A stretch of 49,107 bases of DNA from Hyphomicrobiales bacterium (GTDB lineage: Bacteria > Pseudomonadota > Alphaproteobacteria > Rhizobiales > Rhizobiaceae): contig UCIA01000049.1 in NCBI GenBank assembly GCA_900472295.1, forward strand, positions 1-49,107, written 5' to 3'. Within the stretch, counting starts at the first letter, position 1, and every line of letters begins with the position of its first letter. The notes under the pieces were generated by a model. That model was not told the DNA's origin. It saw nothing but the letters and a program-made list of their open reading frames with translations, and ran no database searches. The position numbers were made by a program, and so were the translations under genes. Of the stretch, positions 15,347-23,257 are shown piece by piece.

Positions 15347-17793
15347 GCTTGGGATTCCTCTTCAGGTTCGGGAAGGGTCAGGTTGGGAATGAGGTCGGCG
15401 GCCCAGCCGACGTCACGGGCACGCAGCCAGGCCGCCAGGAAGCCGTGGCGGCCATGCTCGGCGATGATGCTGCCAATGAGGGCCTGATCGCTCTTCGAGG
15501 ACGCGGCGCAAAGTGCCAGCCCGACCTCGGACAGGCCGAGCTCGAAGAGACGGTTGCCGCGACGGGACTGGCAGTAGTAATCGCGCTTGGGTGTGGCTCG
15601 TGCCAGGATTTCGATCTGGCGGTCGTTCAGGCCGAAGCGCCGATAGATGGCGGTAATCTGCGGCTCAACCGCGCGTTCATTGGGCAACAGCAGCCGGGTC
15701 GGACAGCTTTCGATGATCGCCGGCGCGATGGTCGAATTGTCGATATCGGCAAGCGACTGGGTGGCGAAGACGACGCTGGCGTTCTTCTTGCGCAGCGTCT
15801 TCAGCCACTCGCGCAACTGCCCGGCAAACCCCTCGTCATCGAGGGCAAGCCAGCCTTCGTCGATGATGAGCAGCGTTGGACGCCCGTCCAGCCGGTCGCC
15901 GATGCGATGGAACAGATAGGACAGGACAGCCGGCGCGGCTTGCGTGCCCACCAGTCCTTCGATCTCGAAGGCCTGCACGGATGCCTGGCCGAGGTGTTCG
16001 GCCTCGGCGTCAAGCAATCGGCCGTGAGCGCCTCCGACACAGTACGGGCGCAATGCCTGTTTCAGGTCATTGGCTTGCAAAAGCACGCTGAGCCCGGTGA
16101 TGGTGCGCTCCTCGACGGGGGCCGAGGCAAGCGACGTCAACGCCGCCCAGATATGCTCCTTTGCGTCCGGGGTGATCTGGATGCCCTCGCGCATCAGGAT
16201 CGCGACGATCCAGTCAGCCGCCCAGGCGCGCTCGTATGTGTCATGAACCCGGGCAAGCGGCTGCAGCGAAACGGAGACGTCCACGCCTTCGGTGAGGTGC
16301 CCCCCGAGATCATGCCAGTCGCCACCCATGGCGAGCGCAGCGGCGCGGATAGAGCCGCCGAAGTCGAAGGCGAAGATCTGAGTGTTGCGGTAGCGGCAGA
16401 ACTGCAGCGCCATCAGCGCGAGCAGCACCGACTTGCCGGCGCCAGTGGGGCCGACGACCAGCGTATGACCGACATCGCCGACATGAAGGACCAACCGGAA
16501 CGGGGTCGAGCCTTCGGTCTTGCCGTAGAGCAAGGGAGGACCGACCAGATGCTCGTCCCGTTCCGGCCCCGCCCACACGGCGGACAGCGGCATCATGTGG
16601 GCGAGATTGAGGGTTGAGATGGGAGGCTGACGGACATTGGCGTAGGCGTGCCCGGGCAAGGAACCGAGCCAGGCGTCGACGGCGTTGACCGTCTCGGCAA
16701 TCGCCGTGAAGTCGCGGCCCTGGATGACCTTCTCGACAAGCCGCAATTTCTCGTCGGCCACGCGCGGGTCGCAATCCCATATGGCGACGGTGGCGGTGAC
16801 ATAGGCCATGCCCGCCATGTCGGCGCCGAGCTCCTGCAACGCAGTGTCGGCGTCGGCCGCCTTGTTGGCGGCGTCGGTGTCGAGGAGGGCTGACGCTTCG
16901 TTGGTCATCACCTCCTTCAGGATCGAGGCGATGCTCTTGCGTTTCGCGAACCATTGCCGCCGTATCCTGGTCAACAGTCGGACAGCGTCGACCTTGTCGA
17001 GCAGGATCGCGCGGGTCGACCAGCGGTAGGGGAAGGCCAGCCGGTTGAGGTCATCAAGCAGGCCGGGTGTCGTGGCGGTCGGGAAGCCGACAATCGAGAG
17101 CACGCGAAGATGCTTGTCGCCAAGTCGCGGCTCGAGCCCGCCGGCGAGCGGTTCATCGGCCAGCAGCGCATCGAGATAGATCGGCGTCTCGGGGACGCGC
17201 ACCTTATGGCGTTTGGTCGAGATCGTGGAATGCAGGTAGGTGAGCGTTTCGCCGTCATCGAGCCAGTGGCATTCCGGCATGAACCCGTCGAGCAGGGACA
17301 GCACGCGTTCTGTCCGGTCGACAAAGGCGCGCACGATCTCGCCCGGATCCGCGTCCGACTCGTCGCGACCCTCATAAAGCCAGCCCTCGACGCGCGTGGC
17401 GTCTTCGGGCGGTGGCAAAAACAGGAATGTGAGAAAGTAGCTCGATACGAAATGAACCCCCTCCTCGTCGAAATCGGCCTTGCGCTCGGCATCGAGCAGG
17501 CTGGAGGCCGCATTGGGAAACTGGCTCTCGGGATAGGAGGCGGCTTCGTGCCGCTGCGCTTCCACAAAGACGCTCCAGCCCGAGCCGAGGCGACGAAAGG
17601 CATTGTTGATGCGCGATGCCACCGCAACAAGCTCCGCCGCGACGGCGGAGTCGAGATCTGGCCCGCGAAACCTCGCGGTGCGCTGAAAACTTCCATCCTT
17701 GTTGAGCACGACGCCCGGCGCGATGAGAGCTGCCCACGGCAGATAGTCGGCAAGGCGAGCAGCGGTACGGCGGTATTCGGCAAGGCTCATCAT
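15343..17793 (-). CDS. trbE: Conjugal transfer ATPase TrbE (VirB4-like)
   Basis: The protein has 816 residues from MMSLAEYR (ATG 17793; the ATG at 17790 is equally possible). The CagE/TrbE N-terminal domain is followed by the ATPase domain with Walker A GPTGAGKS, Walker B LLIIDEGWLALDD and the conserved LRKKNASVVFATQSLADI block. It energises pilus assembly and DNA translocation at the inner membrane. An upstream in-frame extension overlaps trbD and is not needed. The start is 10 bp after the trbD stop. Confidence 0.95.
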   Translation of the reverse strand: MMSLAEYRRTAARLADYLPWAALIAPGVVLNKDGSFQRTARFRGPDLDSAVAAELVAVASRINNAFRRLGSGWSVFVEAQRHEAASYPESQFPNAASSLLDAERKADFDEEGVHFVSSYFLTFLFLPPPEDATRVEGWLYEGRDESDADPGEIVRAFVDRTERVLSLLDGFMPECHWLDDGETLTYLHSTISTKRHKVRVPETPIYLDALLADEPLAGGLEPRLGDKHLRVLSIVGFPTATTPGLLDDLNRLAFPYRWSTRAILLDKVDAVRLLTRIRRQWFAKRKSIASILKEVMTNEASALLDTDAANKAADADTALQELGADMAGMAYVTATVAIWDCDPRVADEKLRLVEKVIQGRDFTAIAETVNAVDAWLGSLPGHAYANVRQPPISTLNLAHMMPLSAVWAGPERDEHLVGPPLLYGKTEGSTPFRLVLHVGDVGHTLVVGPTGAGKSVLLALMALQFCRYRNTQIFAFDFGGSIRAAALAMGGDWHDLGGHLTEGVDVSVSLQPLARVHDTYERAWAADWIVAILMREGIQITPDAKEHIWAALTSLASAPVEERTITGLSVLLQANDLKQALRPYCVGGAHGRLLDAEAEHLGQASVQAFEIEGLVGTQAAPAVLSYLFHRIGDRLDGRPTLLIIDEGWLALDDEGFAGQLREWLKTLRKKNASVVFATQSLADIDNSTIAPAIIESCPTRLLLPNERAVEPQITAIYRRFGLNDRQIEILARATPKRDYYCQSRRGNRLFELGLSEVGLALCAASSKSDQALIGSIIAEHGRHGFLAAWLRARDVGWAADLIPNLTLPEPEEESQA

Positions 17794-17803
17794 TGCGGCG
17801 CTC

Positions 17804-18085
17804 TCAAACCGAAAGATGTCCAGGCAGCCGCAGGTGTCGGCGCCCAACCTCGAAAAACAGCGGATCGCGCCTGGCGGCCCATACCGCCGTGAGATGTCCG
17901 ATTGCCCAGATGAGGAGACCGACCGGCCACAGCCGCAGCCCAAGACCGACAGCGCCCGCCAGCGTGCCATTCAGGATCGCGATTGCGCGCGGCGCGCCGC
18001 CGAGCAGGATCTGCTCGGTCAGCGCCCGGTGGACGGGCACCGCCCACCCCGGCACCGCGTCGAGTTGTTCAAGAGCGGTTGTCAT
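17804..18085 (-). CDS. trbD: Conjugal transfer protein TrbD (VirB3-like)
   Basis: The protein has 93 residues, starting MTTALEQLDAVPGWAVPVHR, with the typical ILLGGAPRAIAILNGTL segment and two membrane helices. It is a VirB3-like inner-membrane protein needed for pilus assembly, often working with the VirB4-type ATPase encoded next. Its ATG shares one base with the trbC stop (TGATG). Confidence 0.92.
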   Translation of the reverse strand: MTTALEQLDAVPGWAVPVHRALTEQILLGGAPRAIAILNGTLAGAVGLGLRLWPVGLLIWAIGHLTAVWAARRDPLFFEVGRRHLRLPGHLSV

Positions 18086-18417
18086 CAGATCAGCGCTCCG
18101 CCGCCGAACGAGAAGAACGACAGGAAGAAACTCGACGCCGCAAAGGCGATCGAAAGGCCAAAAACGATCTGGATGAGCCGCCTGAACCCGCCGGAACTGT
18201 CGCCGAAGGCCAGTGTCAGGCCGGTGACGATGATGATGATGACGGCCATGATCTTGGAGACCGGTCCTTCGACCGACTGCAGGATCTTTTCGAGTGGCTG
18301 TTCCCACGGCATCGAGGAGCCTGACGCATGGGCGCTCGACGCGATCAGGAGATTGACGGCAAGGGCGGTGGCCCCCGCGGCCAGGTGGCGGTGGCAGCGC
18401 GCAAGGAGGCGGATCAT
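18085..18417 (-). CDS. trbC: Conjugative pilin TrbC (VirB2-like)
   Basis: The protein has 110 residues with a long signal segment ending near SSAHA, then SGSSMPWEQPLEKILQSVEG and two hydrophobic helices (VSKIMAVIIIIVTGLTLAFG and IVFGLSIAFAASSFFLSFF). This is the prepilin that is cut and probably cyclised to form the conjugative pilus. It overlaps trbB and trbD. Confidence 0.93.
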   Translation of the reverse strand: MIRLLARCHRHLAAGATALAVNLLIASSAHASGSSMPWEQPLEKILQSVEGPVSKIMAVIIIIVTGLTLAFGDSSGGFRRLIQIVFGLSIAFAASSFFLSFFSFGGGALI

Positions 18418-19397
18418 GAGGTTTCTCCTGGGTTGATCGGTGTGGCTTCAGCAATGCGATAATCGCCGTCAGGGCCGAGACCCTCGACCTGGACGAGTTC
18501 GCTAAGCCGTCGCGCGGTGCCACGTCCCGACAGGACGGCGACGAGGCCGATCGTGTCGGCGATCAACGCACGCGGGACAGTGACGACGGCTTCCTGGATA
18601 AGCTGCTCAAGGCGGCGCAGGGCGCCGATGCCCGAGCCCGCATGAAGGGTGCCGATGCCGCCGGGGTGCCCGGTTCCCCATGCCTTCAGCAGGTCGAGGG
18701 CCTCCGAGCCACGCACCTCGCCGACGGGAATGCGATCGGGCCGCAGACGCAGCGAAGAGCGAACCAGGTCGGCGAGGGTGGCGACGCCATCCTTGGTGCG
18801 CATTGCGACAAGGTTGGGCGCGGCGCACTGCAGTTCGCGGGTGTCCTCGATGATGACGACCCGATCCATCCCTTTCGCCACTTCGGCGAGCAGCGCGTTG
18901 GTGAGGGTGGTCTTGCCAGTCGATGTGCCGCCAGCGACAAGGATGTTCGTGCGAAAGGCAACCGCGGCGCGCAATATCGCGGCCTGACCGGCGGACATGA
19001 TGCCTGCCGCGACGTAGTCATCGAGCGTGAACACGGCGACGGCGGGCTTGCGGATCGCGAAGGCGGGTGCTGGGACGACAGGCGGCAATAGGCCCTCGAA
19101 ACGCTCGCCGGTCTGCGGCAACTCGGCCGACACGCGCGGGGAACGGGAATGGACCTCGGCGCCGACATGATGGGCGACCAGGCGCACAATGCGCTCGCCA
19201 GCGGCAGGCGCCATCATTTCCCCTGTATCGGCCAAGCCTTCCGAAAGCCTATCCACCCAGATACGGCCGTCCGGGTTCAGCATTATTTCAACGATCGCGG
19301 GATCGTCGAGAAACCGGGCGATGGCGGGTCCAAGCGCGGTGCGCAACATGCGCGAACTGCGCGCGCGCCCCTCGGTATCGTTGTGCGATATAGCCAT
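18414..19397 (-). CDS. trbB: Conjugal transfer ATPase TrbB (VirB11-like)
   Basis: The protein has 327 residues from the ATG at 19397 (MAISHND), with GGGGACAGG in front; an earlier in-frame start adds ten residues. The VirB11/GspE ATPase features are complete: Walker A GGTSTGKT near residue 155, the VVIIEDTRELQ box, the TLADLVRSSLRLRPDRI block and the GHPGGIGTLHAGS histidine box. It is a hexameric traffic ATPase at the base of the channel. It is the first gene of the trb operon here, and cargo DNA begins immediately upstream. Confidence 0.95.
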   Translation of the reverse strand: MAISHNDTEGRARSSRMLRTALGPAIARFLDDPAIVEIMLNPDGRIWVDRLSEGLADTGEMMAPAAGERIVRLVAHHVGAEVHSRSPRVSAELPQTGERFEGLLPPVVPAPAFAIRKPAVAVFTLDDYVAAGIMSAGQAAILRAAVAFRTNILVAGGTSTGKTTLTNALLAEVAKGMDRVVIIEDTRELQCAAPNLVAMRTKDGVATLADLVRSSLRLRPDRIPVGEVRGSEALDLLKAWGTGHPGGIGTLHAGSGIGALRRLEQLIQEAVVTVPRALIADTIGLVAVLSGRGTARRLSELVQVEGLGPDGDYRIAEATPINPGETS

Positions 19398-19570
19398 CCT
19401 GTCCCCGTTTGAGCTGGAGCGCGTCAAACAACGCCCGGTCGGGGACGATCAAAGGAGCCTGTAGCGGTCCGATTCAACGGGTTTCAGCCGTCATCGTAGC
19501 GTAGCGAGCTATTACCGGCCAACGGCGGCGCCGACGGCCGTCGCACCATTGTGTGAACTTTAGCAATAAT

Positions 19571-19589
19571 TTGTACATCTTTATTGACA
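19571..19589 (+). promoter_or_regulatory. Element A upstream of the ABC operon, shared with the distant binding-protein gene
   Basis: TTGTACATCTTTATTGACA matches the element at 37414-37432 at 15 of 19 positions and ends in the -35 box. The GCAATA tract a few bases upstream is also common to both. It may be a binding site for the Lrp protein encoded beside the second copy (inference). Confidence 0.5.
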
Positions 19590-19612
19590 CTCGACTCCCG
19601 CCGGGTTTATGA
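19584..19612 (+). promoter_or_regulatory. Sigma-70 promoter of the ABC permease operon
   Basis: TTGACA at 19584-19589 and TTATGA at 19607-19612 are separated by 17 bp. The transcript would start about 165 nt upstream of the first permease gene. Confidence 0.55.
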
Positions 19613-19784
19613 GAGAACCACCGATAGCCTGCTCTGACAGGCATCGTTCTTTCCACGGCGCGGAGGGTGTCATGAGGTCCGGTCCGGAGGGCGCGATTTC
19701 CCGGCGCAGAACCGCCCTTCTCAGGCACGCTGAAACGATAGTGGCATCGTCGCCGCCCGCCTCGACGAAGAGTGGTGGCACCCC

Positions 19785-20444
19785 GTGAGCATGCTCGAGA
19801 TCTGGCTGGGCATTCTGCAAGGGCTGGGTATCACCGCAAAGGTCACGGCCTATGGCCTGGTCTTTGCGGTCCCCTTCGCGCTCGTCTTCGGCGTCGCGCA
19901 GTTTCTGACCACCGGCTTGACGCGCTTTCTGGTTACCGCCGTGATCGAATTCTGGCGCAGCTCAGCGGTCGTCGTCCTGCTCTTCTTCTTTTATTACGTG
20001 CTGCCGGTGATGGGGATCACTCTGTCGGCGCTGACCGTCAGTGCATTGGTGCTCGGTCTCAACACCGGCGGCTATGCCAGCCAAGCGGTTCGCGCCGGGC
20101 TGCAGTCCCTGCCCGCCGGCCAACGCGAGGCTGGCATGGCGCTCGGCCTCTCGCGCCCGGCGATCCTGCTCCTGATCGAGCTGCCGCAGGCGCTGGTCGC
20201 GATGAGCCCGACCTTCGTCAACAACCTTATCCAGCTCGTCAAGGCGACTTCCCTCGTCTCGCTGGTCACGCTGACGGACATGACCTTCCGCGCCAAGGAA
20301 ATCGCGCAGACCGACTACGACCCCGTCGCGATCTATTCGGCGCTGCTGCTGGCCTTCTTCGTCGTCTGTTATCCGATCGCACTTGCCGGCCGCTGGCTCG
20401 AGGCGCGGGTCAATCCTGAAAGTGGAACGCCGCGTGGGATTTAA
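19785..20444 (+). CDS. Polar amino-acid ABC transporter permease (EhuC/HisQ-like)
   Basis: The protein has 219 residues from GTG 19785 (ATG 19791 is also open). It has four to five membrane helices. The family motif is present near residues 125-150 (LPAGQREAGMALGLSRP), followed by LPQALVAMSPTFVNNLIQLVKATSLVS. It is one half of the membrane channel for an amino acid or derivative. The second permease overlaps its 3' end, and an ATPase gene follows. No binding protein is encoded in this operon; the EhuB-like gene at 37517 is the obvious candidate partner. Confidence 0.9.
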   Translation: MSMLEIWLGILQGLGITAKVTAYGLVFAVPFALVFGVAQFLTTGLTRFLVTAVIEFWRSSAVVVLLFFFYYVLPVMGITLSALTVSALVLGLNTGGYASQAVRAGLQSLPAGQREAGMALGLSRPAILLLIELPQALVAMSPTFVNNLIQLVKATSLVSLVTLTDMTFRAKEIAQTDYDPVAIYSALLLAFFVVCYPIALAGRWLEARVNPESGTPRGI

Positions 20445-21093
20445 CTTCGATTTCGCACTTTCGACCGTCCCGACGATCATCGGGGCGATCGGAACGACCC
20501 TGCTCGCAACGGTTTTGAGTTGCCTCGGCGCTTCGGCGCTTGGCTTCACTTTCGAAATGATCCGGCGCGGCGGCGGTGCGCCCGGCCTCGCCGTCCGCTT
20601 TCTGATCGACTTCGTCCGCTCGACGCCGGTCCTGGCCTGGCTCTATTTCCTGTATTTCGTCCTGCCCTTCTACGGCATCCGGCTTGGCGCCATGACGGTC
20701 GGCATACTGGGGCTGAGCCTGTATTACAGCGGCTATCTGGCGGAGGTGTTCAAAGCGGGCATCGACGCGATTCCGAAAGGCCAGCAGGAAGCGGCCAGAG
20801 CCTTGTCGCTCAGCCGCCGCGACACGGTCGTTTTCGTCATCGCGCCGCAGATGTTGCGCAATGTCGCCGCACCGTTGGGCAACTATCTCGTTTCGATCCT
20901 CAAGGCGACGCCCTATCTCGCAATCCTGGCCGTGCCCGAAATGCTCGGACGCGCCTTCGATATCGCCTCTGAAACCTATCGGTACGCGGAGCCGCTCACC
21001 GTCGCCGGCATTCTGTTTCTCGCCTTGGCGCTCATGCTTGCTTATGGCGTGAAACGCATCGAGCAGCGCCTGCTTGCATCTGGACGTCGCTGA
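20422..21093 (+). CDS. Polar amino-acid ABC transporter permease (EhuD/HisM-like)
   Basis: The protein has about 223 residues. I place the start at GTG 20422, inside the end of the previous gene; GTG 20434 is equally plausible, and no strong ribosome site decides. The EAA loop is clear (IPKGQQEAARALSLSRRDTV, then APQMLRNVAAPLGNYLVSILKATPYLA), and there are five hydrophobic segments. It pairs with the first permease. The stop overlaps the ATPase start (TGATG), so the three products are translationally coupled. Confidence 0.9.
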   Translation: MERRVGFNFDFALSTVPTIIGAIGTTLLATVLSCLGASALGFTFEMIRRGGGAPGLAVRFLIDFVRSTPVLAWLYFLYFVLPFYGIRLGAMTVGILGLSLYYSGYLAEVFKAGIDAIPKGQQEAARALSLSRRDTVVFVIAPQMLRNVAAPLGNYLVSILKATPYLAILAVPEMLGRAFDIASETYRYAEPLTVAGILFLALALMLAYGVKRIEQRLLASGRR

Positions 21094-21869
21094 TGCTCGC
21101 CCAAGACCCGCTTCCAGTCTCCGCCATTAACACCACTCCGCAGGTCCAGGTTGATGGCCTCAACAAATGGTTCGGTGCCCTGCACGTCTTGAAAGACATT
21201 GATCTCACGATCCGCGCGGGCACACGCATGGTCGTTTGCGGACCTTCCGGCTCGGGCAAATCAACGCTGATCCGCTGCTGCAACGGTCTCGAACCTTTTC
21301 AAAAGGGAACGATCCAGCTCGATGGGGTCGCACTGGGAAGAAATGCCCGGGAGACGGCGACGGCGCGCCGACTGACAGGAATGGTGTTCCAGAGCTTCAA
21401 CCTGTTTCCACATCTCACCGTGCTTGCCAACTGCACGCTGGCGCTGCGCCGCGTTTTCCTGAAATCCGGGCGGGAGGCCGAAGAGATCGCCATGCAGCAT
21501 CTGACGGCGGTGCGAATCCCCGAAAAGGCGCAAGCCTACCCGGCCCAGCTCTCGGGCGGTCAACAACAAAGGGTAGCGATCGCGCGTGCGCTGTGCCTCA
21601 ATCCCCGCATCATGCTGTTCGACGAACCCACTTCCGCGCTCGACCCGGAAATGATTAAGGAAGTCCTCGACGTCATGATTGCGCTGGCGAAAACCGGCAT
21701 GACGATGGTCTGCGTGACGCATGAGATGGGTTTTGCACGCGAAGTCGCCGATGAGATCGTTTTCATGGACGAAGGCCGCATTGTCGAACATGCCCCGTCC
21801 AAAGACTTTTTCTCAGCAGCCGCTCACCCACGCGCCCGGCTGTTCCTGGATACCATCCTGAGCCATTGA
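21093..21869 (+). CDS. Polar amino-acid ABC transporter ATPase (EhuA/GlnQ-like)
   Basis: The protein has 258 residues. The nucleotide-binding set is complete: Walker A GPSGSGKST, Q-loop VFQSFNLFPHLT, signature LSGGQQQRVAIARAL, Walker B IMLFDEPTSALDPE and H-loop VCVTHEMGFA. It is of the glutamine/histidine/ectoine importer class. It energises the two permeases encoded upstream. The gene is convergent with the response regulator; 74 bp separate the stops. Confidence 0.93.
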   Translation: MLAQDPLPVSAINTTPQVQVDGLNKWFGALHVLKDIDLTIRAGTRMVVCGPSGSGKSTLIRCCNGLEPFQKGTIQLDGVALGRNARETATARRLTGMVFQSFNLFPHLTVLANCTLALRRVFLKSGREAEEIAMQHLTAVRIPEKAQAYPAQLSGGQQQRVAIARALCLNPRIMLFDEPTSALDPEMIKEVLDVMIALAKTGMTMVCVTHEMGFAREVADEIVFMDEGRIVEHAPSKDFFSAAAHPRARLFLDTILSH

Positions 21870-21943
21870 GAGCAGATCCGTGTGGACCCTGCGTGCCGGC
21901 AATCGGCGCGCAAGCGCGCCACATGCCGGAATCGCCGAGCAAA

Positions 21944-22642
21944 TCACCACTCCGGTGCGAAGGCGTAGCCAGCCGAGCGGACCGTCCGGATCACATCGCT
22001 TCCCACGGACGCCCGAAGCCGTTTGCGCAGCCTGGCTATATGAACGTCGACGCCCCGCACGTCGGTTGCGGCGGCATGTTCAGGCCACGCGGTCGCGACC
22101 AGTTCCTCGCGGCTGAAGACCTTGCCAGGCTGCGCCAAAAGGCTGCGCAAAAGCTTGAACTCGATCGGTGGCATCGCAATTTCTTTTTGCCGGAAGAATG
22201 TCCGGTGGGTCTGCCGCTCCAGCCGGAAATCGCCCTGCACCAACTCACCCGAGTCCGTTTCGCGCGATAGCTTCGCAAGGCCCGCTTTGCCATGGAGCCA
22301 TGCCAGAAGCTGTTCAGGGGCGAACGGCCGGGAAAAAATCTCGTCGACGCCAGCCTTGATCAAGTCCAGATGCAGCTTGCCGGAACGCGGAGCAACCAGG
22401 CTCACGACCGGCGTCCCTTTGGTTGCGGCGCCAGACTTCAACCAGGTGCACTGTCTGACCACTGCACGGTCGCCTGGATGGCAGTCCATGATCACGGCAA
22501 GCGGGGATGCCACCTCGATTGCGCGTGCGATTTCCCGGTCTCCCGTGATCAGTCGAATTTCGAAGCCCGATACCGAAAGTATGTGCCCGAAGACCAGGAA
22601 AAAATCCGGGTCCTTCGAGGAGATCAGGACCAGCGGCTTCAT
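21944..22642 (-). CDS. OmpR/PhoB-family response regulator with atypical receiver
   Basis: The protein has 232 residues from the ATG at 22642 (MKPLVLISSKDPDFF). The receiver keeps the phospho-acceptor-like Asp in AVIMDCHPGD. The lysine usually found in the last strand appears as Arg (EIFSRPF), and an acidic pair at the start is only partly present (SKDPD). The C-terminal winged helix is normal (PPIEFKLLRSLLAQPGKVFS, VDVHIARLRKRL, IRTVRSAGYAF). No histidine kinase is nearby. It could be an orphan or phosphorylation-independent regulator, possibly for the adjacent transporter operon. Confidence 0.82.
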   Translation of the reverse strand: MKPLVLISSKDPDFFLVFGHILSVSGFEIRLITGDREIARAIEVASPLAVIMDCHPGDRAVVRQCTWLKSGAATKGTPVVSLVAPRSGKLHLDLIKAGVDEIFSRPFAPEQLLAWLHGKAGLAKLSRETDSGELVQGDFRLERQTHRTFFRQKEIAMPPIEFKLLRSLLAQPGKVFSREELVATAWPEHAAATDVRGVDVHIARLRKRLRASVGSDVIRTVRSAGYAFAPEW

Positions 22643-23257
22643 GAGTCCATCAACCGGGTTCGATACATCATAAGGCTGACTACCGCGCAAATGGGCGCGA
22701 TGACAACATCGTTGGTCTTCTTTGAACTCATTCAACCTTTCTGAGTCCTGCCTCAGCCCAAGCTTCGGGTGCTTATGGATAAAGCGGGAATGCATAGAGT
22801 GTGGACGGCAGCCTTGCGCCTCAATCACGCCGTTGTGGACCATCGACTGCTTGCCAAAAGCGGGCGTAGGCAGCTTCGATAGTTCATGGCGAAAAGGATT
22901 CGGAATCACTTTCGCAGCGAAGTACCCTCCCGTTCCGCGGATGATCAAGCAGCACCACGTTCAGCAATGGGCTGTGTACCCTCATGACGTGGATGACTCG
23001 GGCTCTCGTGGTTGGTTGGCACCCTCGGCCACGATCAATACCAATACTAAGTGTGCCTAGCCTATGCTGAGGCTGAGCAACAGGGACGAGTTTCTCGCTT
23101 GAAGAACTCCGACTTTAGAACAGCGTACGAGTAAGCCGAAACGCTTTGGCGCGACGGTGTCGTCAAGGGATGGCTCTGATCTAGCTAGGAACGTACCGCG
23201 GCCATCCGCACTCTGAACCCGGCTGCAGCTTGGCCGCATCCCGTTCGCTTGGCAATT
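22643..23257. other. Gene-free stretch
   Basis: Open frames on both strands are short and show no family features. No terminator, tRNA or repeat is apparent. Confidence 0.5.
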